A stretch of DNA of 21,412 nt from Periconia sp. R9002. Taxonomy: Eukaryota; Ascomycota; Dothideomycetes; Pleosporales; Periconiaceae. The DNA is taken from contig JAMAHW010000186.1 in assembly GCA_023627715.1 (NCBI GenBank), positions 1 through 21,412 on the forward strand. The letters run 5' to 3'. How positions within the stretch are numbered: position 1 is the stretch's first letter; every line of letters starts with the position of its first letter. Made by a program: the position numbers and the translations under genes. Shown in pieces: positions 10,565 through 18,722 of this stretch. The notes beneath the pieces are model-generated. The model was not told the DNA's origin. It saw nothing but the letters and a program-made list of their open reading frames with translations, and did no database searches.

Positions 10565-10862
10565 TAGAACGATAAACGTAATTATCCGAATAAGAGCCGT
10601 TGCCGCCGATATGCCACACCCGCGGTCCGGAACTTGCGCGGGAGTCGAGCACCTTTCCGGTCGCGAGACCTTTGATCGCGTATAGTCTAGCTTGATTTTG
10701 CGTTGCGTGAAATAGGGTATCATACGCTCCCCAGCTCACTAAAATATGGCCAACCTGGGGTTCGCTAGTAATGCGCGAGAACAGAGCACATTTACTACAA
10801 AAGGCAAACTCAACAAATCTGTGGATCATGTGACCCCCATTAGTGTGGCACATCCCTAACAA
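10565..10862 (-). other. Unassigned ORF abutting the MITE
   Basis: A minus-strand ORF (first start at 10862, running into the MITE and ending at 10488) contains LYAIKGLATGKVLDSR, GPRVWHIGG and SYSDNYVYRS, which reads like real protein rather than random sequence. The MITE boundary falls just after this stretch; without the element and one TA the frame would stop within a few codons, or a GTTTAT donor could pair with a GTGCTAAC branch and TACAG acceptor near 10347. The family is not recognised. It may be a relic gene hit by the MITE; confidence is low. Confidence 0.25.
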
Positions 10863-10903
10863 ATTCGGTCATATGATTCACAGAATGGTTGAGTTTGCCC
10901 TTT
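10799..10903. repeat. Inverted repeat (36-bp arms, 33-bp loop)
   Basis: Left arm 10799-10834 (core GGCAAACTCAAC, then TCTGTGGATCATGTGAC) and right arm 10868-10903, whose complement has core GGGCAAACTCAAC, then TCTGTGAATCATATGAC. About 80 percent of positions pair. It could be the remnant of a foldback/MITE element or a structured transcript region. Different sequence from the nearby MITE. Confidence 0.6.
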
Positions 10904-11178
10904 GTATCATAGCCTGCGAAACGGAACGCCGGCCCAGTGGGAGGAATGTAGGTCGCCTGAGCCATGGGCGTTACCGAGCAACGGTGTTAGTCTCAGCTGG
11001 GAGAGCGTACTGATGCCATGGCCTGGAACATGAAGGACTTGTTCATGCGTAGCTATTCACTCTAGTCTGTAATTCCCATTAACGGTTTAGCTCACATCCT
11101 TCATGTACAATCGGTTGTCCAATCTGCATCTAACTGAAGCAAAAAGCTTATTAAAATATGAACTCTGTATTACAACAT
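10904..11178. other. Intergenic, nothing recognised
   Basis: 3' flank of the dioxygenase gene on the minus strand. No ORF, terminator-like structure or repeat could be supported. Confidence 0.35.
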
Positions 11179-14100
11179 TCATGTTTTCCCAGACCTGTCA
11201 CCAATCATAGACTCATTTCGGAGGGGCGATTCGATGAGACTGTCCCTTCGCATATGCAAATGTTCTTCCTTACCTTGGTATTTTTCCGCATTATCCCGAC
11301 CACTGTACACGCCCCTACCCTCCCCGCCATCATACCGAACATTCCACGTGGAGGGAGTGGCACGGAGAGCATCCCATCGTGGCGTGGCGTAACGCAGCAA
11401 TGATGGCCTTTCATTGTAACCTGGAAGACCCTCGCTGGGCGTGTAGACGCGCTTGAGACGACCAGTGCTATCGTGAGCCACACGCAGATTGCGCAGACGA
11501 GAGGTTGTTTTGAGCAATGAAGTGAGTGCAGCAAGAGATAACTGCCGAGATAGGCTGACGCGTTGCAGAATTTCTCCCCCCGTCCCACGAACCGAGCTAT
11601 ACAAGAGGTAGTTTGATCGATTCCGAGATCGCGAATCAATCCTAAAAGAATTTGGATTTGGAAAGATTTTCGGGTCGTGGTTTGCAGCTTGGATGTCGGC
11701 GAACACAACCGTGTTTTCCGGGAAGCTAACAGTGATGGAAGAAGGTGATCTGTCGGTCACCTTTGGACCAAGGTATTTTCGCACAAGGTAGCCCGTCGCT
11801 GACAATCGCTGAGTTTCGAGCACATAGCTAACTATCTCTTCATCTTTGTTCTCAAAAGCAAGTTCTTGTAGGCGCTTCCAAAGCTCAGTACGCGCACCGG
11901 GAAGAAGTGCATTGTCGTGGTCAAAGTCTGAGCTCTTGGGGTCGATGAAAAATGCAAGCATTTCGGTAAATGCAAGGTTAATCTTGTAGACGGACTCGAG
12001 GGTAAAATTCAACATCAAGGCTGCGACTTCCTCGCTAGTGAAGCCCTTGCTGTTCAAAGCTTGGACAGTGTTGACTCCGAGCTGACGGACTTGTCGGATA
12101 GCTTTTGAATCTCCCTTGGCACCATACTTTCGGCCAAAATTGCGCCATCCGAAGAGGCCAGCAGATGAAGCATAAGCTCCATCGCAAGACAACTCATAGA
12201 GTTTCTGAATGGAGGTTTGGAACACCTGACGCCGTTTCATTCCTTTCGTAACATCCGCATCCCAGGCTTGGTAGTTTTGGCAACTCTCGATGAGGTCAAA
12301 TATATCATTCTCAAAGAACTCCCGATCCGGAAACTCTGCCGTTTTGACGCGCTCCCAAAACCCCATGAAATCGCCCATGAAACATACGAGTATGGGAATG
12401 ACAAAATCCTTCACAACGTCCAGTTGTAGAACTTGAACACCATCGCGTTGTTGAAAGGGGCGCTGTTCCCGTTCCCGGATACGATTTGCAACAGATGTGA
12501 AGTAGTCGAGGAAATATCCACGCAGAAGTTCTTCGGAGCCCAAGGTTGATTCAAGCACTTCCATAGCTTCGTCCCAGCGTTCATATTTATCCAACATCAT
12601 TGAGCGCAATGGTCCAGCCGGGATATCAGAAGGGTGAGACATGGTAGGATTTGACCACATCGTAGTCTTGCGACCTAGGAATTCATCCCTTATAGTGATG
12701 TAGTCACTGAGAATTGCCGGTTTCTGGACGACTTTTGTGGCGAGCTCCACGCCCGCCCAACCAGGATTGCGCTCGGGATGTGGCTTCAACTGCCGACGAA
12801 GACGAAAAGTGCCGCGGTTGCGTGAAAGCAAAGTCTTGACAAAGTCATTAGGAACTTGTCCGCGGTTGCCTCCACGAGCAATGAGTTCGGGTTCCAAGGC
12901 ACGCCAGGTCGGACTACTCTCCTTGGCATCTTCAAATCGATATTCGAGGCCGCCGAGGTCCAGGTTATTGAGATAACCTTGCTCCTCAGCAAGCACTAGG
13001 TTTCTCGCTGGTGTATAGTATGGCTCCCACAGATGGAGGGAATTGTACGCAAAGTATCCAGGGAATGCCCGCTGACACAGCCGATGCAACAGACCACCTT
13101 TGTTGATTGTTGGGTCGGAGGCGACTTCCGACATTCCCCAAGCTGTGATGGAATCCACGTTCCAGTCTGTCGTATAGAATCGGTCAGATCGGACAAGGGT
13201 AACAGCGTCCGAGAAGACACCTCTCCAGAGCGTTGTGGTTCCATTTGGACAGGTCACGTTCGGGTCCAAGTTCCTTGTTCGCCCCTCACAAAGGTACCCG
13301 GGGTACATCTCCACCATGTCTGGATCCTCATACAGGTCGCGCAAACGGTCAATGATGATAGGATCATCTGTGATATCTTCGAAATGCTCATGCTGCTTCA
13401 TACCAAAGAAATGTCGAAACTCGTTGAGTGTGGCCACTCCCCACTTGCGAGACTGCAAAATTCCTAGCATCTCAATGGATTTGAAGGCTTTCGGGATTTG
13501 TCGGGCACCAAAACTGCAGATGGGATCTTCAATAGAGCGCACAAGCTCCGCAACAAGCTGCGAATCGTCGAAGTATCCCGTCTTTGCATCTCTGCGGAAT
13601 TTAAATTGATTGGTCGGATGAGACATGTCGCCCCCAACGCGATCCAAACCGACAGGAAAATATGGCCTCGACATACGCTCTTTTGAATCAGCATCGGCCC
13701 TTTGATTGGCATCTCTGATCTTGCCCATCATGATAGGTACTGGTATATCACCTTTCTCAAACATCGTGCTCGTCATTTTTTGACCTGTGGCAATTTCTTC
13801 CTCGGTAGCCTTGTCGTCAATCTTGTCAGCCATCCAAAGTCTGAGTAACTCTGTAGACCAATCGGCATCTCTCACAGAAATGGCGCTGTGAAAGCGATAC
13901 AAGAGGTTGAACTCCACGGAAACCATGTTGCCCTCGCCGCGCTTGAAAGTTCCACGGTCTAACAAACTGTTGTACTCCGCGCGGGGATCAAGAGTCCACG
14001 AGGTATCCTTTGCGTGCATCATCATCAAACATCGCAGGTAATCATGGATGGCGATTTGTGCGTAGAGACCGCATGTGATTAGGCGAGATGTTTGGAAGAG

Positions 14101-14949
14101 ATCCTCGTCCCGTTTGACAAGACACTCCTTCTGCGCCTCTGTTTCCATGTCGGAAAAATTAGACGGCAGTGAGAATCGCCCATTATCGTTGATTTCGAGG
14201 AGTTGTTTGGCCACATAATTATGGAAGCGGTTGTACATGATGAGGAAGATGCTGACGCCAGCGGGTTGATTCAGTAGACGATGGTCAGCAAAAGTGTCCG
14301 GTTTCAGTAAGCCATCCTTCATTGTTCGCACACTTTTCTGAGCCTTGTCATTACTGCCGTACAATGGGGCCAGATCAAGGTAGGATGAAGTGTCTGAAAT
14401 GTTCCTGTCGTTCTCGTTCGTTCTGAAAATGTCGTGAATCACGATAGTAGCTTGATAGAGAAGAAAACTTGAGATGCCAGTGTCACTCTCACGACCTCTG
14501 TTATCTAACTCCTCTCGTGCCATGAGTAAATCAAATAGGTCACCAGGATCCGGTTTGGCACCAAGCATAGAGCGTTGCCCTTGGACAGACTTGGCGTAAG
14601 GGAGACCAGCCATTCCCAGTTGCGGAAAGAGAGCGTTGTGTTTACTGCCATCAGCGGTCCTGTATTGGAAATCGTGTCCCCGATACGACGTGGGTGGATG
14701 GAGCATAGATCCCCACAAGTAATGCACCACGCCACGAGTCAACAGTCCATTCAAAGGATCGTTCAGAGGAATATCAGGGATAACATCCTTCGAAGCGGCC
14801 ACCAGTCCAGCTGATTTGAATGCTGATCTATTGTTCCACAAGGCTGTAAATAAGTTTCGCAAGCTTTGCAATTTACTGACACTCTCTGTTTTCGTGTGGA
14901 GAGACGCATCCTCATGGAAATTGGGCGTGATTGTTTTAGAGGACGGCAT
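11179..14949 (-). CDS. Ppo-like fatty acid heme dioxygenase with degenerate P450 domain
   Basis: One uninterrupted 1256-codon ORF. Residues about 60-560 match the cyclooxygenase-like heme peroxidase domain of fungal Ppo/linoleate diol synthases: LNDPLNG, LFPQLGMAGLPYAKSVQG, distal His172 in IHDIFRT, calcium-loop SSYLDLAPLYG, NRFHNYV, catalytic Tyr351 and proximal His354 in EFNLLYRFH. This domain should make an 8- or 10-hydroperoxide from C18 fatty acids. Residues about 740-1205 are the P450-like half, with ExxR kept (E1045-R1048, ETQR). The heme-thiolate Cys expected near 1127 is absent: the frame reads SSVRGTGGEILQRVSLSRQ. The I-helix Asn/Gln motif for isomerisation also looks altered (YKINLAF). 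YRFH replaces the usual YRWH. Longer than PpoA (1081 residues), and with no introns. Likely a dioxygenase without isomerase activity, as reported for PpoC-type enzymes; exact product unknown. Confidence 0.85.
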   Translation of the reverse strand: MPSSKTITPNFHEDASLHTKTESVSKLQSLRNLFTALWNNRSAFKSAGLVAASKDVIPDIPLNDPLNGLLTRGVVHYLWGSMLHPPTSYRGHDFQYRTADGSKHNALFPQLGMAGLPYAKSVQGQRSMLGAKPDPGDLFDLLMAREELDNRGRESDTGISSFLLYQATIVIHDIFRTNENDRNISDTSSYLDLAPLYGSNDKAQKSVRTMKDGLLKPDTFADHRLLNQPAGVSIFLIMYNRFHNYVAKQLLEINDNGRFSLPSNFSDMETEAQKECLVKRDEDLFQTSRLITCGLYAQIAIHDYLRCLMMMHAKDTSWTLDPRAEYNSLLDRGTFKRGEGNMVSVEFNLLYRFHSAISVRDADWSTELLRLWMADKIDDKATEEEIATGQKMTSTMFEKGDIPVPIMMGKIRDANQRADADSKERMSRPYFPVGLDRVGGDMSHPTNQFKFRRDAKTGYFDDSQLVAELVRSIEDPICSFGARQIPKAFKSIEMLGILQSRKWGVATLNEFRHFFGMKQHEHFEDITDDPIIIDRLRDLYEDPDMVEMYPGYLCEGRTRNLDPNVTCPNGTTTLWRGVFSDAVTLVRSDRFYTTDWNVDSITAWGMSEVASDPTINKGGLLHRLCQRAFPGYFAYNSLHLWEPYYTPARNLVLAEEQGYLNNLDLGGLEYRFEDAKESSPTWRALEPELIARGGNRGQVPNDFVKTLLSRNRGTFRLRRQLKPHPERNPGWAGVELATKVVQKPAILSDYITIRDEFLGRKTTMWSNPTMSHPSDIPAGPLRSMMLDKYERWDEAMEVLESTLGSEELLRGYFLDYFTSVANRIREREQRPFQQRDGVQVLQLDVVKDFVIPILVCFMGDFMGFWERVKTAEFPDREFFENDIFDLIESCQNYQAWDADVTKGMKRRQVFQTSIQKLYELSCDGAYASSAGLFGWRNFGRKYGAKGDSKAIRQVRQLGVNTVQALNSKGFTSEEVAALMLNFTLESVYKINLAFTEMLAFFIDPKSSDFDHDNALLPGARTELWKRLQELAFENKDEEIVSYVLETQRLSATGYLVRKYLGPKVTDRSPSSITVSFPENTVVFADIQAANHDPKIFPNPNSFRIDSRSRNRSNYLLYSSVRGTGGEILQRVSLSRQLSLAALTSLLKTTSRLRNLRVAHDSTGRLKRVYTPSEGLPGYNERPSLLRYATPRWDALRATPSTWNVRYDGGEGRGVYSGRDNAEKYQGKEEHLHMRRDSLIESPLRNESMIGDRSGKT

Positions 14950-15088
14950 TGGGAAGGAGTTGTTGGGAATTTGACAATCTGGTAATTTTGTTCTGATGAG
15001 ATCAAAGCAGGTGGTTCGTCCGAGGAAAAATATTTATCAAGTTTGCAACTTCATGAGAAGGATGGAGCTCAAACCGTCGATCAACTTT
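14950..15088 (-). promoter_or_regulatory. Proximal upstream region of the dioxygenase gene
   Basis: Short 5' flank on the minus strand between the start codon and the duplicated block at 15089. AATATTTAT at 15029-15037 is AT-rich and could act in core promoter function. Inferred from position only. Confidence 0.3.
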
Positions 15089-15352
15089 ACGTAGCTATCC
15101 GGTAAGGGTAAATGTAAAGCATCACTATGAACTAATAAACGTATCCACGACATTGTGTGATCCGTCTTTGGCGATATTCAGGTTAACGTTGGTCGACCGC
15201 TATTTAGAGGGATTAGAGATTTGCTGACGTTACGTAGCTATTGGTAAGGGCATCACTATGGACTCCATGATATTTCTGGATCAGCATTTGCTAATATTTA
15301 GATTAACGTTGCTCGACCGCGGTTCGAGGAATTGGAGTTCTGCTAAGAAGTT
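15089..15352. repeat. Degenerate tandem duplication upstream of the dioxygenase gene
   Basis: Two units, 15089-15231 and 15232-15352. Both start ACGTAGCTAT, continue GGTAAGGG and GCATCACTATG, and share GTTAACGTTG(G/C)TCGACCGC and a GAG(G)GATT/GAGGAATTGGAG tail. They differ by indels, so the duplication is old. It lies 140-400 bp 5' of the dioxygenase start codon, so the doubled GTTAACGTTG-TCGACCGC block could be a duplicated regulatory site. That role is inference. Confidence 0.7.
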
Positions 15353-15513
15353 CTAGGTAGGCTGTAGTACCCTGTTGTAAGGACGACCAGCAATCAGGCG
15401 ACCAGTCTCTAGCAAACAAATGCTTGAGAACACTAACGGAAGTGTTTAACAGGCTACTTAGGAGTAAGTAGATATCGTACGTAGAAAAACTACATCACGG
15501 ATGTACAGATGTA

Positions 15514-15581
15514 CAGGGAGGTGAAAGGACAGGACATGATGATTCGGGCCGCTGGTGCCTTTCAAGAATCGAATCAATCAG
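15514..15581. mobile_element. Truncated MITE, left end only
   Basis: Begins after TA at 15512-15513 with CAGGGAGGTGAAAGGACAGG and continues GATTCGGGCCGCTGGTGC, then AAGAATCGAATCAATCAG. This matches the left end and inner sequence of the element at 17848 position by position to about 15581, then similarity stops and no right terminal repeat is seen. A decayed or truncated copy of the same family. Confidence 0.7.
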
Positions 15582-16129
15582 AGGCATCATTCTAACTGAT
15601 GTGTTTCATTGGAGCCTCAGCCATTCAGTCTATGGGCTCAGAATTAGTTTGCACCAATGATGCCCAAATTTCTCTAGTTCACACTCTAGGTAGGTGTTCC
15701 CACTAACTACAAGGAATTCCCTTGATGGTGAACCCGCAAGCAATCGGAGCTACGTCCTCGGTAGTACAGGGGGTTAGGCGCGTTGGATGGTACGGCATTG
15801 GCCCGTTACGTCAAAATTATGAATGTACCCAGGAATACTTGCAGAGACGAAAGCTATTGAGAAGTCTATTCGAGAGACGCTTTTCGATATACTAACGGGG
15901 TGATGCTGTAACTCCGAACGTTCTCGCCCCTGTGCAGAAAAGTGGACTCCATCGTTGCTATCTTTTAGAGTTCCCAAGATTTTGCATTGCGGATGGTTTG
16001 CAAAATCCTTTAATCACTTCATTCTATTAGTTAGCACGTCTCATTTAAAATAAGTCAAACAGTATTGTAACATGATATTGGCTGTAATTAGGTAATTCTC
16101 AAGCAACTATTGATGATGCATCTGCCAGG
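15582..16129. other. Intergenic between dioxygenase and catalase-like genes
   Basis: 3' flank of the catalase-like gene and distal 5' flank of the dioxygenase gene (both minus strand). Short ORFs only, none with family resemblance. No further repeat detected. Confidence 0.4.
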
Positions 16130-17195
16130 CTACTCTACTTGTTCTTCCTTCCTTCTTTGATCTGCGCTGATCCAGTAAACACCCTTCCTCACCGGAATCA
16201 GGGGATCAGCGGAAGATTTGATGCCCTTGATCCCGCCACTCTCTGGTGCTGAGCTGAAAGCAAGCTCCTTCTGCTTGGCTGCATTGTTGTCTGAAATCTT
16301 GTTGATCTCCAACTTTCCAATTGGAACGAATGTTGAGCTCTTGTATGGGACGGTAGCGTCGTCAAGGACGTCATCGGGGTCTGCAACATGCGCCACAACT
16401 GTCAACTTGATCGGTTTTCCGGGAAACCGCTCTTTGAGATCATTCTCCAAATAGTCTGGTCCAAGCTTTTTGAACTCTTCGGAGTCGTTGTCGTAGAGAT
16501 GATGTCCATCCTCAGGATCGAGGCGATATCGGACATTGCTTACTTTACCATCCGCATTCGTCAAGACGTGGGTGTTAACCTGATAGTAGGTTATAGTACC
16601 GTAATTGAACGGGTTAGGTTTTGGGGCGGTTGCGAAAATTAAGGCTGAGGGATGACTAAGCAAGAAGGCCTTTTGAGCCGCTTCGGCTTGTTTGAAACTT
16701 TCTTGCTCTTTGGAGTAATCCCCGCCTTGTGACATAACTGCCTTCAAACGACCCCCGGCTTTCTTGGCTTCAATGGTAAGCTGCAGAAAGGTCAAGAACT
16801 CCTCTCCCGTTCTAGTTGCAAACCCATTGAACGAGTGACAAATCATATCAGTATGAGTGCCGTCGTCAATCAGAAAACGGATGGCGATTCCTTTGGGAGT
16901 TGATGCGTCGTCGAAATCAGGAGCTTTTGGCGAACCTCCACCCACCGAAAATCGAGCTATGACTGGAGTAGAAGGGTTGTTGAAATGGGGCGCTGTAGAA
17001 AGTTCGTTGGCTTCCGAGGTTGGTGTGAAAACGCCCTCGACAAGCAGGCCTTTGGCATGTGCTACAGAACTTGGTTAATTTGACATAATGAACGGACATG
17101 TTTAACTCACTTGTGCGATAACCTGAATGTTTCCCAAAGATTTTTTGCATATTCTCCACCAGTTGCTCTGGGAGTGAATCTTTTGACGTAGTCAT
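16130..17195 (-). CDS. Small catalase-related hemoprotein (SrpA/AOS-like)
   Basis: Two exons, 17195-17111 and 17061-16130, joined by a 49-bp intron (GTGAGT...CTGTAG); 1017 nt, 338 residues. The start MTTSKDSLPEQLVENMQKIF aligns with the family's usual N-terminus; an in-frame ATG at 17267 would add 24 residues. Heme-pocket features: distal His30 in TTHAKG (its codon just follows the intron), ARFSVGGGSP at 64-73, TDMICHSFNGFATRTGEEF at 99-117, and proximal Tyr324 in R320-KGV-Y with DPLIPVRKGVYWIS. Length fits small catalase relatives (about 330-350), not true catalases (about 500+). Such proteins act on organic or fatty acid hydroperoxides. Thr29 directly before the distal His is the coral allene oxide synthase arrangement that suppresses catalase activity; the usual distal Asn position holds His104. 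It lies upstream of, and in the same direction as, the dioxygenase gene. Substrate is not known. Confidence 0.86.
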
Positions 17196-17847
17196 TCTGT
17201 TCAATGTATTGTGAGAGAGATTCGCAGTTATGTTGGTGAAAAAAGAGTGAGAGAACGCCTTTTCCATTCGGGGATGATCTTAAATTTAATGAAATAGCGG
17301 CTTCGACCCAGAGTATCATTGCAATATCTGATACCGAGCATAAATGTGAACTAGTTACCCGTACATGACAAGTAGAAACATCAATTCCAACCGTGGTCAT
17401 GTTGAGTAGACTAATTGAGAAGCATTGTCTACAGCAGCGAAGTTATTAGGATACATGGCTTGGGGGTACCTGATGCCGTTGGCCAATCTTCGTTAGCAAT
17501 TGCATACCACTTGTGATCATTGCACCTATGAAGTAAACATTGTTGAAGTATTTGCAATCAATCCATGATTGTCAATGGTCGAGGGATCCGAAACCCATGG
17601 TTCTACAATAACTGCTTCCACATCAACCATAAGACTTCTCTATTACGTGTCCCTTGATTTACTTTATACGCGCCTATAGCCGGAACGTTACAGTATTCTT
17701 CTTACCGTGTGGATACTATGGGTAAGATACTGCCTCGCGATGAAAACTCACATCTTTAACGAAGTAAGCTTTCCTTGCCTTAATTACAATAATATGACCC
17801 TGGGCAAATTAGCGTCGAATCTTGATGCTGCTTATGGAAAGTCCCTA
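17196..17847. other. 5' flank of the catalase-like gene
   Basis: Part of a 1.5-kb divergent region between the catalase-like (-) and DUF2235 (+) genes. ORFs are short and show no family resemblance; those at 17107-17400 overlap the catalase first exon in another frame. May hold shared regulatory sites, but none can be named. Confidence 0.4.
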
Positions 17848-18002
17848 CAGAGGGTCGACAAGACGGGTCATAACGATTCGGGCCGCTAGTGCTTTTGAAG
17901 AATCCAACCAATCAGACTTTCAGATTTTGCCATATTTGTTAGCAATTTTTCTATGGTACACTAGGGGCCCGAATCATTATGTCCCGCTGTGTCACCCCCC
18001 TG
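17848..18002. mobile_element. MITE with 44-bp terminal inverted repeats
   Basis: 155 bp, flanked by TA at 17846-17847 and 18003-18004. Left repeat 17848-17891 starts CAGAGGGTCGACAAGACGGG and ends GATTCGGGCCGCTAGTG; the right repeat 17959-18002, read in complement, starts CAGGGGGGTGACACAGCGGG and ends GATTCGGGCCCCTAGTG. The 67-bp centre is AT-rich and non-coding. Same family as 15514 and same tips as 10402. It sits in the shared upstream region of the catalase-like and DUF2235 genes. Confidence 0.88.
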
Positions 18003-18722
18003 TATTATAATGTCTTACCGATGTTTGCTCCAGGTAGATCAAATCCAAGCTTCCAAAGCATCTTATATGGTTGGCCAGGGATCAGTTATCGACCAAGTAC
18101 GAGGTCGGATAAGCAGCCTCATCCCTATGGGCTGGTACTAGTGTTCCAGTGCCTTTAAATTAAGACATAACTGCGACATCCGCAGTCAGCTTAGACAACC
18201 TTTCCGATGTCCATTAAGGTTGATGTGATCGACGAGCCTGGTGCGCAATGCTGGCAAGAGTTAGCTGCCGCCAGTCGTTCAATAAAAATGGTAAGCTAGG
18301 CGTTAGTGAGTCCTCGATTACATGATGTGTCGTTCATTAGCGCGCTACAATATGGTTCAGTTGCTGCATCACGGCTTGCGAAGCCAGACGAATAATAGGT
18401 AATCACAATTGTGATAAACAGATTACGCAAACGCTGATGTAGTTGATAGAATAAATCATTATTACGATACTCAATCTAGCAATAGACGATGTAACAATAA
18501 TGATACGGTCTGGTCTTTGATTCGAGTTATATGCTATGTTTTAGTATCGTAGGTCACTCGGTATCAACTGTTCAATTGATTGTTCGTTGCAACTATTTTC
18601 GAGATTTTGACTTTCATTCAATTTTGCCCGATACGCAAAATCACCGCGAACAATTTGCGGAGGTGAATACTGTTCCAACTTGAAATCTGATACGCCGATC
18701 TCGCCGAAGGACTTCGTGAAAT
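18003..18722. other. 5' flank of the DUF2235 gene
   Basis: Non-coding. AT-rich around 18400-18620, consistent with a promoter for the + strand gene, but no specific element can be named. No repeat found. Confidence 0.35.

Noticed and set aside
11205..11708. Minus-strand ORF of 167 codons overlapping the 3' end of the dioxygenase gene
   Set aside because: It is the shadow frame of the dioxygenase; only its short FVGRGEKFCNA stretch is of interest and is reported as a motif, not as a gene.
13033..13609. Plus-strand ORFs of 124-144 codons opposite the dioxygenase gene
   Set aside because: Antisense shadows of a strongly family-like coding frame, without recognisable domains.
13625..13715. GTATGT...CCGCAG pair suggesting an intron in the dioxygenase gene
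   Set aside because: The 85-bp removal is not a multiple of three and would break a frame that is clearly coding on both sides.
15301..15350. tRNA-like GGTTCGAGGAATT resembling a T-arm
   Set aside because: No matching acceptor, D or anticodon arms; it is part of the duplicated block upstream of the dioxygenase.
17107..17400. Minus-strand ORF of 97 codons upstream of the catalase-like gene
   Set aside because: It overlaps exon 1 in another frame and lacks family resemblance; the exon 1 reading used gives an exact splice into the HAKG motif.
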